Shown here one piece after another: positions 1 to 5,235 of a stretch of DNA of 5,250 nt (position 1 is the first letter of the stretch; every line of letters begins with the position of its first letter). The DNA is from Desulfobacteraceae bacterium (GTDB taxonomy: Bacteria; Desulfobacterota; Desulfobacteria; Desulfobacterales; Desulfosalsimonadaceae). The notes beneath the pieces were generated by a model. The model saw only the letters and a list, made by a program, of their open reading frames with translations. It did no database searches and was not told the DNA's origin. The DNA is taken from contig JAGGYV010000200.1 in the NCBI GenBank assembly GCA_021162325.1, positions 1 to 5,250 of the forward strand, given 5' to 3'. The translations under genes and the position numbers were made by a program.

Positions 1-123
1 CAGTATATGTTTGGTCATATCCGGCAGCAAATGTATAATGAGAAATGGAATAAGCGGGTTGTCTCAGTTCAGCAGAAAGATAACGGCAATGTCCGGCCCG
101 ATGATAAAACACAGCTATTATAA
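1..123 (+). CDS. 3' end of an unidentified protein gene (partial)
   Basis: Reading frame 1 is open from the window edge to a TAA at 121-123 and gives the last 40 residues of a protein. The tail is hydrophilic and mixed-charge (it contains MFGHIRQQMYNEKWNKR, then a Q/D/N-rich end finishing in TQLL), with no membrane segment and no motif I recognise, so no function is proposed. Codon choice (cgg, ccc, gat, cag) resembles the minus-strand genes of the window, which favours this frame. Frame 2 is also open, to about 163, and one minus frame is open as well, so the call is tentative. If real, the gene is transcribed toward the lysC operon (convergent), and the palindromes at 183-256 lie 60-130 bp beyond its stop. 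Confidence 0.5.
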   Translation, partial: QYMFGHIRQQMYNEKWNKRVVSVQQKDNGNVRPDDKTQLL

Positions 124-182
124 CTCACATTCCGCACCCAATGGAATTTGGTTTTATAATTAATAAAGGGGTCTTTTCATTC

Positions 183-210
183 TTGACTTGCCAATCGATT
201 TGCAAGTCAA
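183..210. repeat. 28-bp near-perfect palindrome
   Basis: The arms TTGACTTGC (183-191) and GCAAGTCAA (202-210) are exact reverse complements. The centre AATCGATT (193-200) is itself palindromic, so 13 of 14 pairs match; the only mismatch is C192/T201. Allowing one bulged base (C182), the symmetry extends outward to CATT (178-181). Because it has no loop, it fits a two-fold protein-binding site or a mobile palindromic repeat better than an ordinary terminator. It has no obvious promoter next to it. Confidence 0.6.
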
Positions 211-215
211 AATGA

Positions 216-256
216 GCAAAAATGGGGACAGATTTATTTTTTTGTCCCCATTTTGC
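216..256. repeat. GGGGACA-type inverted repeat, possible terminator of the small ORF
   Basis: GCAAAAATGGGGACA (216-230) pairs with TGTCCCCATTTTGC (243-256) apart from one extra A, around a T-rich 12-nt loop. It begins 6 bp beyond the stop codon of the minus-strand small gene at 263-355, where the folded RNA would be a strong hairpin with a T-rich 3' arm, so it could end that transcript. The sequence also resembles short palindromic repeats that I associate with dispersed repeats in deltaproteobacterial genomes; that link is from memory and is not shown by this window. Confidence 0.5.
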
Positions 257-262
257 TTACGG

Positions 263-355
263 TTACCCCGCAAAAAGCCTGTATACCGTCAGCCCCAGGA
301 TAATTGCGGCAAGAATTATAATTAAAATCAGCTGGTTCGGATTAAACTGTTTCAT
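263..355 (-). CDS. 30-residue single-pass small membrane protein
   Basis: An ATG at 355-353 opens a 30-codon frame ending in TAA at 265-263. The protein begins MKQFNPNQ, continues with a strongly hydrophobic stretch of about 20 residues (roughly 9-28, rich in L, I, A and G), and ends in a short YRLFAG tail. This is the layout of a one-helix membrane miniprotein. A weak ribosome-binding site, AAGAAG, lies 7 nt before the ATG (363-368). A good sigma-70-type promoter lies upstream on the same strand (446-475), and the GGGGACA hairpin follows the stop. I do not recognise a family and propose no function; possible roles include a membrane-complex subunit or regulator. The hydrophobic pattern, promoter and hairpin together make it more convincing than a chance ORF of this size. 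Confidence 0.5.
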   Translation of the reverse strand: MKQFNPNQLILIIILAAIILGLTVYRLFAG

Positions 356-364
356 TGGTTAACT

Positions 365-452
365 TCTTAATCGTAATATTTCTCTTAATCATAATCTTTT
401 GAGCGAGAGAATTTCATTAAAAGACAGATTAAGATTATGAGTAAGATTATGA
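365..452. repeat. AT-rich inverted-repeat array (TCTTAATCATAATCTT units)
   Basis: TCTTAATCATAATCTT (383-398) is matched in inverted orientation by AAGATTATGAGTAAGA (431-446) at 15 of 16 positions, around a 32-nt spacer. A second left-hand unit (365-380) matches the first at 14 of 16 positions, with an 18-bp period. On the right, AAGATTATGA is repeated directly at 431-440 and 443-452. The array lies in the predicted 5' leader of the small membrane-protein gene, so a transcript would fold into a long stem. It also overlaps the predicted -10 box. Confidence 0.6.
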
Positions 453-475
453 AAATTGAGTACTGATATTGTCAA
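446..475 (-). promoter_or_regulatory. Predicted sigma-70-type promoter for the small membrane-protein gene
   Basis: On the minus strand a perfect -35 box TTGACA (475-470) is followed, after 18 bp, by CATAAT (451-446), 5 of 6 matches to TATAAT. Transcription would start near 438-440 and run about 85 nt through the inverted-repeat array to the ATG at 355. The -10 box lies inside the right arm of that array. The call rests on consensus match only. Confidence 0.45.
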
Positions 476-500
476 TTCAGTAGATCATTTTTGGCCTTGA

Positions 501-656
501 TCATCGTTTCAACCAAAACAGATTTGTCATTCCCGAATGTTTCTATCGGGAATCCAGTGATGTGCTATTCCGAACATAGATTCCGGCTAAGCTTGTCCTC
601 GAATGTTTCTATCGGGGAAGCATGCCGGAATGACATTGTGCTGGCCGAAACGATGA
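501..656. mobile_element. 156-bp miniature inverted-repeat element (MITE/REP-like, non-coding)
   Basis: The ends 501-515 and 642-656 are inverted repeats matching at 13 of 15 positions, including a perfect TCATCGTTTC / GAAACGATGA. Nested inside is a second exact inverted pair, TGTCATTCC (525-533) and GGAATGACA (627-635). The 17-bp sequence CGAATGTTTCTATCGGG occurs twice in direct orientation (534-550 and 600-616); the first copy sits in a hairpin with an exact 8-bp stem, ATTCCCGA / TCGGGAAT (529-536 and 546-553). There is no convincing protein. A 70-codon frame runs through it but is built from the repeats. No clear target-site duplication is seen at the ends, so mobility is inferred only from the structure. 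The TGTCATTCC...GGAATGACA type of repeat is familiar as a dispersed intergenic repeat in many proteobacteria. Confidence 0.55.
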
Positions 657-671
657 CTAAAACCTCATTTT

Positions 672-712
672 TTGAACGTCCAACATCGAACATTGAACGT
701 TGAACATCGAAT
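672..712. repeat. Short-unit GAAC(G/A)T intergenic repeat, copy 1
   Basis: The stretch is a run of imperfect 7-9-bp units such as GAACGTC, CAACATC, GAACATT, GAACGTT and GAACATC, followed by ATGATGAAGTCGCTTCGCTC (711-730). It lies 42 bp beyond the lysC stop on the far side of the operon. A related copy lies upstream of nnr at 4176-4201 in the same orientation (20 of 26 positions identical), so the operon is bracketed by this family. It is low-complexity and not coding. Confidence 0.5.
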
Positions 713-753
713 GATGAAGTCGCTTCGCTCCGCCAGTTTATAGTTTTTATTTA

Positions 754-1971
754 CTATTCCTGATCAAGGCCAAATGCGGTATGTAAAGACCGCACGGCCA
801 GTTCCGCATATTTTTCTTCAATAATACAGGAGATTCTGATTTCCGATGTGCTGATCATCAGGATATTGATATTTTCCGCCGCCAGGGTGGCAAACATTTT
901 AGCGGCAACGCCATAGTGGCTTCGCATACCCACACCGATCACGGAAATCTTTGCAATATTTTCATCACCCAGCACTTCCTCGGCATTGATTTCTTTGGCC
1001 GTTTGTTTTGAGATTCCCATGGCTGCTTTATAATCGGTTTTACCGACAGTGAATGTGAGGTCCGTCATATTACTGGAACGGGTATTTTGAATAATGATGT
1101 CCACGATAATTCCGGCTTCGGAAACAGGCGACAGAATACGTGATGCGATCCCCGGCGTATCCGGAACCTTTTTAAGAGTGATTCTGGCTTCGTTTTTATT
1201 ATGCGTTATTCCGGAAACGATTACTTTTTCCATATTGGTGTCTTCTCTTACCACCATTGTGCCTACCTCCTCATTAAATGATGATCTTACATGGATCGGG
1301 ACATTGTATTTCATTGCAAATTCGACAGATCTTATTTGCAGTACTTTGGCGCCAAGGCTTGCCATTTCAAGCATTTCATCATAGGAAATCCGATCCAGTT
1401 TACGGGCTTTTGTACAGACCCTGGGATCTGCCGTGTATACCCCATTAACATCGGTATAAATTTCGCATTGATCCGCACCGATGCCGGATGCAACGGCCAC
1501 GGCAGAAGTGTCTGACCCCCCCCTGCCGAGGGTGGTAATATTTCCTCTGGCATCACAGCCCTGAAATCCGGCGACAATGATAATATGGTCCTGGGCAAGG
1601 AGTTCCTTGAGCCGTGTTGCGCCGATATCAAGGATACGGGCGGCGCTCGACTGGCTATCCGTCAGGATCATTACCTGATGCCCCAGCAGTGATGTTGCCT
1701 TATATCCCATTGATTTTAAAGTCATTGCCATCAGGGCCACCGTTGTCTGTTCACCGGTGGACAGGAGCACATCCATTTCACGTTTATCCGGAAATTCCGT
1801 GATTTGTTCTGCCGTGTTGATCAGTTTATCCGTAACCCCGCTCATGGCCGACAAAATGACAACCACCTGGTTGCCCTGATCATAGGTCTTGGCAATTCGT
1901 TTGGCAACATTTTTGATCTTGTCTATGTCACCTACGGAAGTTCCGCCGTATTTTTGTACAATAAGTGCCAT
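754..1971 (-). CDS. lysC: Aspartate kinase
   Basis: Aspartate kinase phosphorylates L-aspartate with ATP to 4-phospho-aspartate, the first step toward lysine, methionine, threonine and diaminopimelate, in the cytoplasm. The 405-residue length is normal for the monofunctional LysC type. The N-terminal kinase domain (about 1-245) shows KYGGTSV (7-13) for ATP/substrate binding, STGEQ (71-75), GRGGSDTSA (149-157) and YTDVNGVYTADPR (172-184). Two C-terminal ACT domains follow (about 263-335 and 340-400), with NTRSS (296-300) and MISTSEIRIS (372-381), regions that in this family form the allosteric lysine/threonine site. Feedback inhibition is therefore likely, though the effector cannot be read from sequence. 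The ATG lies 2 bp after the tsaE stop, with a good ribosome-binding site (AGAGGT) straddling that stop, which implies translational coupling. It is the last gene of the operon; no citramalate synthase or other biosynthetic gene follows, only repeats. Confidence 0.96.
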   Translation of the reverse strand: MALIVQKYGGTSVGDIDKIKNVAKRIAKTYDQGNQVVVILSAMSGVTDKLINTAEQITEFPDKREMDVLLSTGEQTTVALMAMTLKSMGYKATSLLGHQVMILTDSQSSAARILDIGATRLKELLAQDHIIIVAGFQGCDARGNITTLGRGGSDTSAVAVASGIGADQCEIYTDVNGVYTADPRVCTKARKLDRISYDEMLEMASLGAKVLQIRSVEFAMKYNVPIHVRSSFNEEVGTMVVREDTNMEKVIVSGITHNKNEARITLKKVPDTPGIASRILSPVSEAGIIVDIIIQNTRSSNMTDLTFTVGKTDYKAAMGISKQTAKEINAEEVLGDENIAKISVIGVGMRSHYGVAAKMFATLAAENINILMISTSEIRISCIIEEKYAELAVRSLHTAFGLDQE

Positions 1972-1973
1972 TT

Positions 1974-2522
1974 CTACCTCTTATGCATTTCAAATGTTTT
2001 TTTGAGGAGCTTTATCAAATTTGATTTTTCTCGTCCATAAAAAAATAATTTTCGTCCATAGAAAAATAAAATAAATTTTCGGGTCAACGCATCCACCGTG
2101 GAAATTGAAACAGCCAGGTCTTCTTTCAGTTCGCCCGGTGCCAGGCGGTCGGCCCATTCAACGACAATGACGCCGTTTGATTCATAAAACTCTTCAAAAC
2201 CGATATCAAACAGCTCAGCGGTGCCCGATATTCCGCCGGAAATTCGGTAAAGATCCGCATGAAAAAGTTTGATGCGCCCCGGATATTCATTGACAATGGT
2301 GTACGTGGGGCTTGTGATGATGTAATCAGACGGTACCGCCAGTCCCCGGGCAAGGCCCTGAACAAAGACGGTTTTCCCCGCTCCCAGATCTCCTGACAGG
2401 GAAATGGTCATTTTTTGATCGATGGATTGGCCAATAATTTCACCAAGCAATCGGGTCTCTTTTGGTGAGCCGGTTGATATTTCAATAGATTCAGTTACTT
2501 TTATGTCAGGGTGAAAGGTCAT
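1974..2522 (-). CDS. tsaE: tRNA t6A biosynthesis ATPase TsaE
   Basis: TsaE is the P-loop ATPase that works with TsaB and TsaD to make N6-threonylcarbamoyl-adenosine at position 37 of ANN-decoding tRNAs. Visible motifs are Walker A GDLGAGKT (44-51), SPTYTIVNEY (71-80), FHADLYR (87-93, the Walker B-like strand with a conserved Asp) and VEWADR (121-126). The family is usually about 150-160 residues; this one has 182. The excess is a C-terminal tail after about residue 153 holding two FFYGR units, encoded by a 21-bp tandem repeat, and then a Lys-rich end. The core motifs are intact, so activity is expected; the effect of the tail is unknown. Its ATG overlaps the nnr stop by 4 bp (ATGA), and its stop lies 2 bp before lysC. 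No partner tsaB or tsaD is in the window. Confidence 0.95.
   Translation of the reverse strand: MTFHPDIKVTESIEISTGSPKETRLLGEIIGQSIDQKMTISLSGDLGAGKTVFVQGLARGLAVPSDYIITSPTYTIVNEYPGRIKLFHADLYRISGGISGTAELFDIGFEEFYESNGVIVVEWADRLAPGELKEDLAVSISTVDALTRKFILFFYGRKLFFYGREKSNLIKLLKKTFEMHKR
2031..2072 (-). repeat. 21-bp tandem duplication within tsaE
   Basis: Two adjoining 21-bp units (2031-2051 and 2052-2072) match at 18 of 21 positions and share TCGTCCATA on the plus strand. Because 21 is a multiple of three, the reading frame is kept and the protein gains a repeated FFYGR plus two residues. The tract is far more AT-rich than the rest of tsaE. It probably arose by slippage or unequal exchange near the gene's original 3' end. 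Confidence 0.75.
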
Positions 2523-4135
2523 AAAAGTTCCATATGGGGGGTATGGTAAACATGGGGAGACTGAAATGCGGCTTGACCGGTAAGCCCCAGTCCATTGATA
2601 TTGAAGGTTTCCGGAAGCTTGTTCATAACATCTGAGGCAATGTATCCGTAAGGGCCTTTAGATTCAACCAGTTTATCTGCTGTGTCTCCGTGGAGGTACA
2701 CAGCCATGTGTGTCGCTGCCTGTGGCGAATAGCCTTGTGATATAAACCCGGCAATCATTCCGGTCAACACATCCCCCATGCCGGCGGATGCCATTCCCGG
2801 GTTGCCGGTGGGGTTGATAAACGTATGCCCGTCCGGATGGGCAATCAGGGTGCGGGCACCTTTCAGGACAAGATAAACATTGTATTTTGTTGCAAACTTT
2901 TTTGCATATGCAATACGGTTTTCCTGAATATCTTTGGGTGTTGTATTCAGCATCCGGGCCATTTCACCGGGATGGGGTGTTAAAATAATGTCGGATTTAC
3001 AGTTGCGCAGAATATCCGGGTTGTCCGCCAGGTTGTTTAGTCCGTCTGCATCAATGACCAGCGGAACCGGACACTGCTTTATTAAAAGGTGAACCAGTGC
3101 CTTGGTTCGTTCATCCGTGCCTATACCCGGGCCTAATGCCAGACATTTTTTGTCTTCCAGAAGTTCGCGTATTGTTTCAAAGGATTCGTCGGTGTGTGCT
3201 CCTGTCTTTGTCTCCGGCAGGGGCACGGTCATCACTTCTAAAGCCTGGGATTCGACAATCGGATTTAAGCTTTTGGGAATCCCCAGAGTGACGAGTCCCG
3301 CGCCGGTGCGGAGTGCGGACATAGCTGTGAGAGTGGCTGCCCCGGTTTTTCCGGGTGATCCGGCAATCACTAAAATATGCCCGGTGCCACCTTTGTGAGT
3401 ATCACAAGCACGGGGATTGATAAATGATTTGACAGCTTCTTTTGTTATCAGGTGATGTTGGGGAGGCACATTTTTGACAATATGCGGCGGAATTCCGATA
3501 TCAATAATATGCAGTTCCCCGGTATAGTCGGCTCCCGGAAGCTGTATATGGCCGATTTTGGCAAATGCGAAAGTCACGGTAACAGTTGCCCGGATACAGG
3601 TGCCGCAGGGTTTTGCCAAATCCGTGTGCAGACCAGAAGGGATGTCAACGGAAATCATTGGACGGTTTAACTTATTGATATAATTAATAACTAACTTGAA
3701 AAGACCCTTGACATCAGAATTTAAACCCGTGCCGAAAATGGCGTCCACCCAGAGTTGATGATGGGCCATTTCAGCTTTAACCTGATTGAAATTTTCTTCA
3801 TTGGTAATTTCTTTGATTGGTATATTAAGTGCGGCCAGCAGATTATAATTGGCGGCGGCATCACCGGAAAGCCGGCTGCTCGCAGATAACAGGTAAACAG
3901 TCACTGAAACACCAGCCTGGGCCAGATACCGGGCAATGACAAACCCGTCACCGCCGTTGTTGCCCCGCCCGGCAGCAATAGCAACGCGTTTGGAAGAAAT
4001 GTTCGGGAATCTGTTCATCAGCACCCGGGCAGCCCCCCGGCCCGCATTTTCCATTAACACACGGCCGGGCAGCCCGAATGATTCAATGGTCTGCCGATCC
4101 ATTTCCCTTATTTCATCAGCGGTCAGTATATGCAT
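2519..4135 (-). CDS. nnr: Bifunctional NAD(P)H-hydrate epimerase / ADP-dependent NAD(P)H-hydrate dehydratase
   Basis: This enzyme repairs hydrated NADH and NADPH: the N-terminal epimerase interconverts the R and S hydrates, and the C-terminal ribokinase-like dehydratase removes water from the S form at the cost of ADP. The 538 residues fit the fused form. The YjeF_N half (about 1-220) shows LMENAGRGAA (27-36), GRGNNGGDGFVIARYL (56-71), DAIFGTGL (131-138) and VDIPSGLHTD (163-172). The dehydratase half (about 235-510) shows HKGGTGHILVIAGS (247-260), LGPGIGTDE (334-342), VIDADGLNNL (360-369), TPHPGEMARML (386-396), LKGARTL (424-430) and GNPGMASAGMGDVLTG (444-459), which contains the expected catalytic Asp (455). 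A tail of about 25 residues follows the second domain. It is the first gene of the operon and overlaps tsaE by 4 bp. The start is the family-typical MHILTADEIREMDR; no clear ribosome-binding site precedes it, only an A-rich run. Gene symbols for the fused form vary (nnr, nnrD, yjeF). Confidence 0.94.
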   Translation of the reverse strand: MHILTADEIREMDRQTIESFGLPGRVLMENAGRGAARVLMNRFPNISSKRVAIAAGRGNNGGDGFVIARYLAQAGVSVTVYLLSASSRLSGDAAANYNLLAALNIPIKEITNEENFNQVKAEMAHHQLWVDAIFGTGLNSDVKGLFKLVINYINKLNRPMISVDIPSGLHTDLAKPCGTCIRATVTVTFAFAKIGHIQLPGADYTGELHIIDIGIPPHIVKNVPPQHHLITKEAVKSFINPRACDTHKGGTGHILVIAGSPGKTGAATLTAMSALRTGAGLVTLGIPKSLNPIVESQALEVMTVPLPETKTGAHTDESFETIRELLEDKKCLALGPGIGTDERTKALVHLLIKQCPVPLVIDADGLNNLADNPDILRNCKSDIILTPHPGEMARMLNTTPKDIQENRIAYAKKFATKYNVYLVLKGARTLIAHPDGHTFINPTGNPGMASAGMGDVLTGMIAGFISQGYSPQAATHMAVYLHGDTADKLVESKGPYGYIASDVMNKLPETFNINGLGLTGQAAFQSPHVYHTPHMELL

Positions 4136-4175
4136 TTTTTTTCTGGTTACGATTTATTAACGATTGTATAAAAAT

Positions 4176-4201
4176 GAACTCTCAACATCGAATATCCAAC
4201 G
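4176..4201. repeat. Short-unit GAAC-type intergenic repeat, copy 2
   Basis: This aligns with 674-699 at 20 of 26 positions and shares the exact core CAACATCGAA (4183-4192 and 681-690), in the same orientation. It lies 40 bp upstream of the nnr start codon, so copies of one repeat family flank the nnr-tsaE-lysC operon on both sides. Confidence 0.5.
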
Positions 4202-4270
4202 CCAAGGTTCTACTTTCCTCAATATTTAGTTGCTTTTAATCTTGCTTTCACCGACTCAAATATTATATTA

Positions 4271-4318
4271 GCTAATTCCTTAATTAATCCTGTATTTTTA
4301 AAGAATTAGCCTTTTTTT
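4271..4318 (+). terminator. Rho-independent terminator-like hairpin reading on the plus strand
   Basis: GCTAATTC (4271-4278) pairs perfectly with GAATTAGC (4303-4310). The stem continues, after one mismatch, with TTAA/TTAA (4280-4283 and 4298-4301), around a 14-nt loop. The plus strand then runs CTTTTTTT (4311-4318), the classical order of stem then T-run. The stem is AT-rich and therefore not very strong. No plus-strand gene is visible upstream of it. In the minus direction the same stem is followed by TAATATAATATTT, so it may also weakly end the DUF4338 transcript. Confidence 0.45.
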
Positions 4319-4374
4319 GTGTAACTTCTCAATAACTTCTGGCAATGTAAAACATAAGCAAAATTCTGGTTAAA

Positions 4375-5235
4375 TTATTTGCAAAGATGTTTACGAAAAT
4401 TTTTAACCAAAGGATACACCCATATCGATTTTATGGGAAGCCGGGGGTTATCAGAGATACCAAGTCTTCCGATTCCTTTAGTGTGGCCTAAACATCTCCA
4501 ATTTGCCGCTTTGTAGCAAGTGCCGTAGAAACGAGGCGTTTCAACAAAAGTTTCTACCATGACTGGAGAATATTTATAATAGTAAAACCAGTCATCTGCA
4601 ATTCTTTTTTTCGTCATGCTCAAAATACGGGATGCGAGATTTGGGGCTTGAACCCATGGCAAGATAAGAAAGCGGGAATTATTGATTACAAGATGAAGAT
4701 TTTTCCTGCGTTGTGAGTCGTTCCAACCAATAAATCGATCTCTGGGAGCTGTTTTCCAGACGGCTGCTCTGAACCAGAGAAGAGCTGCCGCCTCTCCTGC
4801 AAACCGGACAAAATAGCGGATTTGATCTCCCGGCATGGGAGCATAGCCGAGATAATGATACCGTTGGACATATTCATTCCAGAGTAAAGAATCTCTTTTT
4901 TCAACCACCGGATCTACACGCAGGTTATCAAAATCCAAAGAGTGAATTTTCAGAGGGGTGGGTCTGGGATCAGCAGTTGCGGTCCTGCGAAGATAGGGTT
5001 TGCCGTTGTTATTTCCGTTTCGAGGAGGCGGCAACTTAATAAGACCATCATCCTGCATGCGCAGCATTGCCACCCGACAGCTCATATCTTTTAGTCGGCC
5101 ATCGAGCCGGTACCAATGCAGGCGTTCGCAAACGCGCCGGGACAAAGCCGCGCGGCTATCTTCGGGATTGGCTGCAATCAGACGTTGAATGTCTGCTAAT
5201 TCGGCAGTGGTAAAATTACGTCCACAATAACGCAT
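4375..5235 (-). CDS. DUF4338 family protein (DruA-like), stand-alone
   Basis: The 286-residue protein belongs to DUF4338, the family that includes DruA of the Druantia anti-phage systems; its biochemical activity is not established to my knowledge. Family landmarks run end to end: N-terminal MRYCGRNFTTAEL, SRRVCERLHW (32-41) and LKDMSCRVAMLRMQDDGLI (48-66), then HYLGY (127-131), VWKTAPRDRFIGW (159-171), NNSRFLILPW (185-194), ETFVETPRFYGTCYKAANW (228-246) and the closing KSIWVYPL (269-276). It therefore appears complete. One deviation is at 253-262, where a KGIGRLGIS-type sequence stands in place of the GRGK-DR pattern I expect there. No ribosome-binding site is evident; the 10-bp palindrome CGGTTAACCG (5241-5250) lies 5 bp before the ATG. 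No large helicase gene (druE) or other Druantia component is next to it downstream, and the upstream side is cut by the window. Such stand-alone members are often multi-copy, so a mobile-element association is plausible but not shown. Confidence 0.85.
   Translation of the reverse strand: MRYCGRNFTTAELADIQRLIAANPEDSRAALSRRVCERLHWYRLDGRLKDMSCRVAMLRMQDDGLIKLPPPRNGNNNGKPYLRRTATADPRPTPLKIHSLDFDNLRVDPVVEKRDSLLWNEYVQRYHYLGYAPMPGDQIRYFVRFAGEAAALLWFRAAVWKTAPRDRFIGWNDSQRRKNLHLVINNSRFLILPWVQAPNLASRILSMTKKRIADDWFYYYKYSPVMVETFVETPRFYGTCYKAANWRCLGHTKGIGRLGISDNPRLPIKSIWVYPLVKNFRKHLCK

Larger units (their letters stand above)
4136..4374. other. AT-rich intergenic spacer between the DUF4338 gene and nnr
   Basis: This gene-free stretch holds the second GAAC-type repeat (4176-4201) and a hairpin with a T-run (4271-4318). 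Transcription of the nnr operon must start here or further upstream, but no convincing promoter is visible: a -10-like TATACAAT (minus strand, 4170-4163) lacks a matching -35. A minus-strand frame ending in TGA at 4221-4219 reads ...TGLIKELANIIFESVKARL..., which looks faintly protein-like but has a stop at 4308-4306 and no start codon. It may be a remnant of a lost gene, or chance. Confidence 0.5.

Noticed and set aside
129..155. Terminator after the partial gene (ATTCC/GGAAT stem)
   Set aside because: Only 5 bp of stem with a 9-nt loop and an interrupted T-run; too weak to call.
491..703. 70-codon plus-strand ORF
   Set aside because: It runs through the 156-bp element and the GAAC repeat, contains the repeated NVSIG peptide produced by the DNA direct repeat, and has no protein-like features.
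365..712. CRISPR array
   Set aside because: The repeats are short, imperfect, of mixed orientation, and lack regular unique spacers or cas genes.
1094..1631. Several ORFs of 74-99 codons on both strands inside lysC
   Set aside because: They are in other frames of a clearly conserved aspartate kinase and show no domain of their own.
1972..2080. Lysine riboswitch upstream of lysC
   Set aside because: lysC starts 2 bp after tsaE inside an operon, leaving no leader; the sequence before it is tsaE coding DNA.
3097..3398. Plus-strand ORFs antisense to nnr
   Set aside because: They are shadows of the conserved dehydratase domain, rich in Arg/Ser/Pro as is usual for antisense frames.
4163..4193. 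Promoter for nnr with TATACAAT as -10
   Set aside because: No acceptable -35 at 16-18 bp, and the region is AT-rich, so chance -10 matches are expected.
4219..4305. Minus-strand fragment reading TGLIKELANIIFESVKARL, possible pseudogene
   Set aside because: Only 28 codons between stops, no start codon and no family recognised; noted in the spacer entry but not called as a gene.
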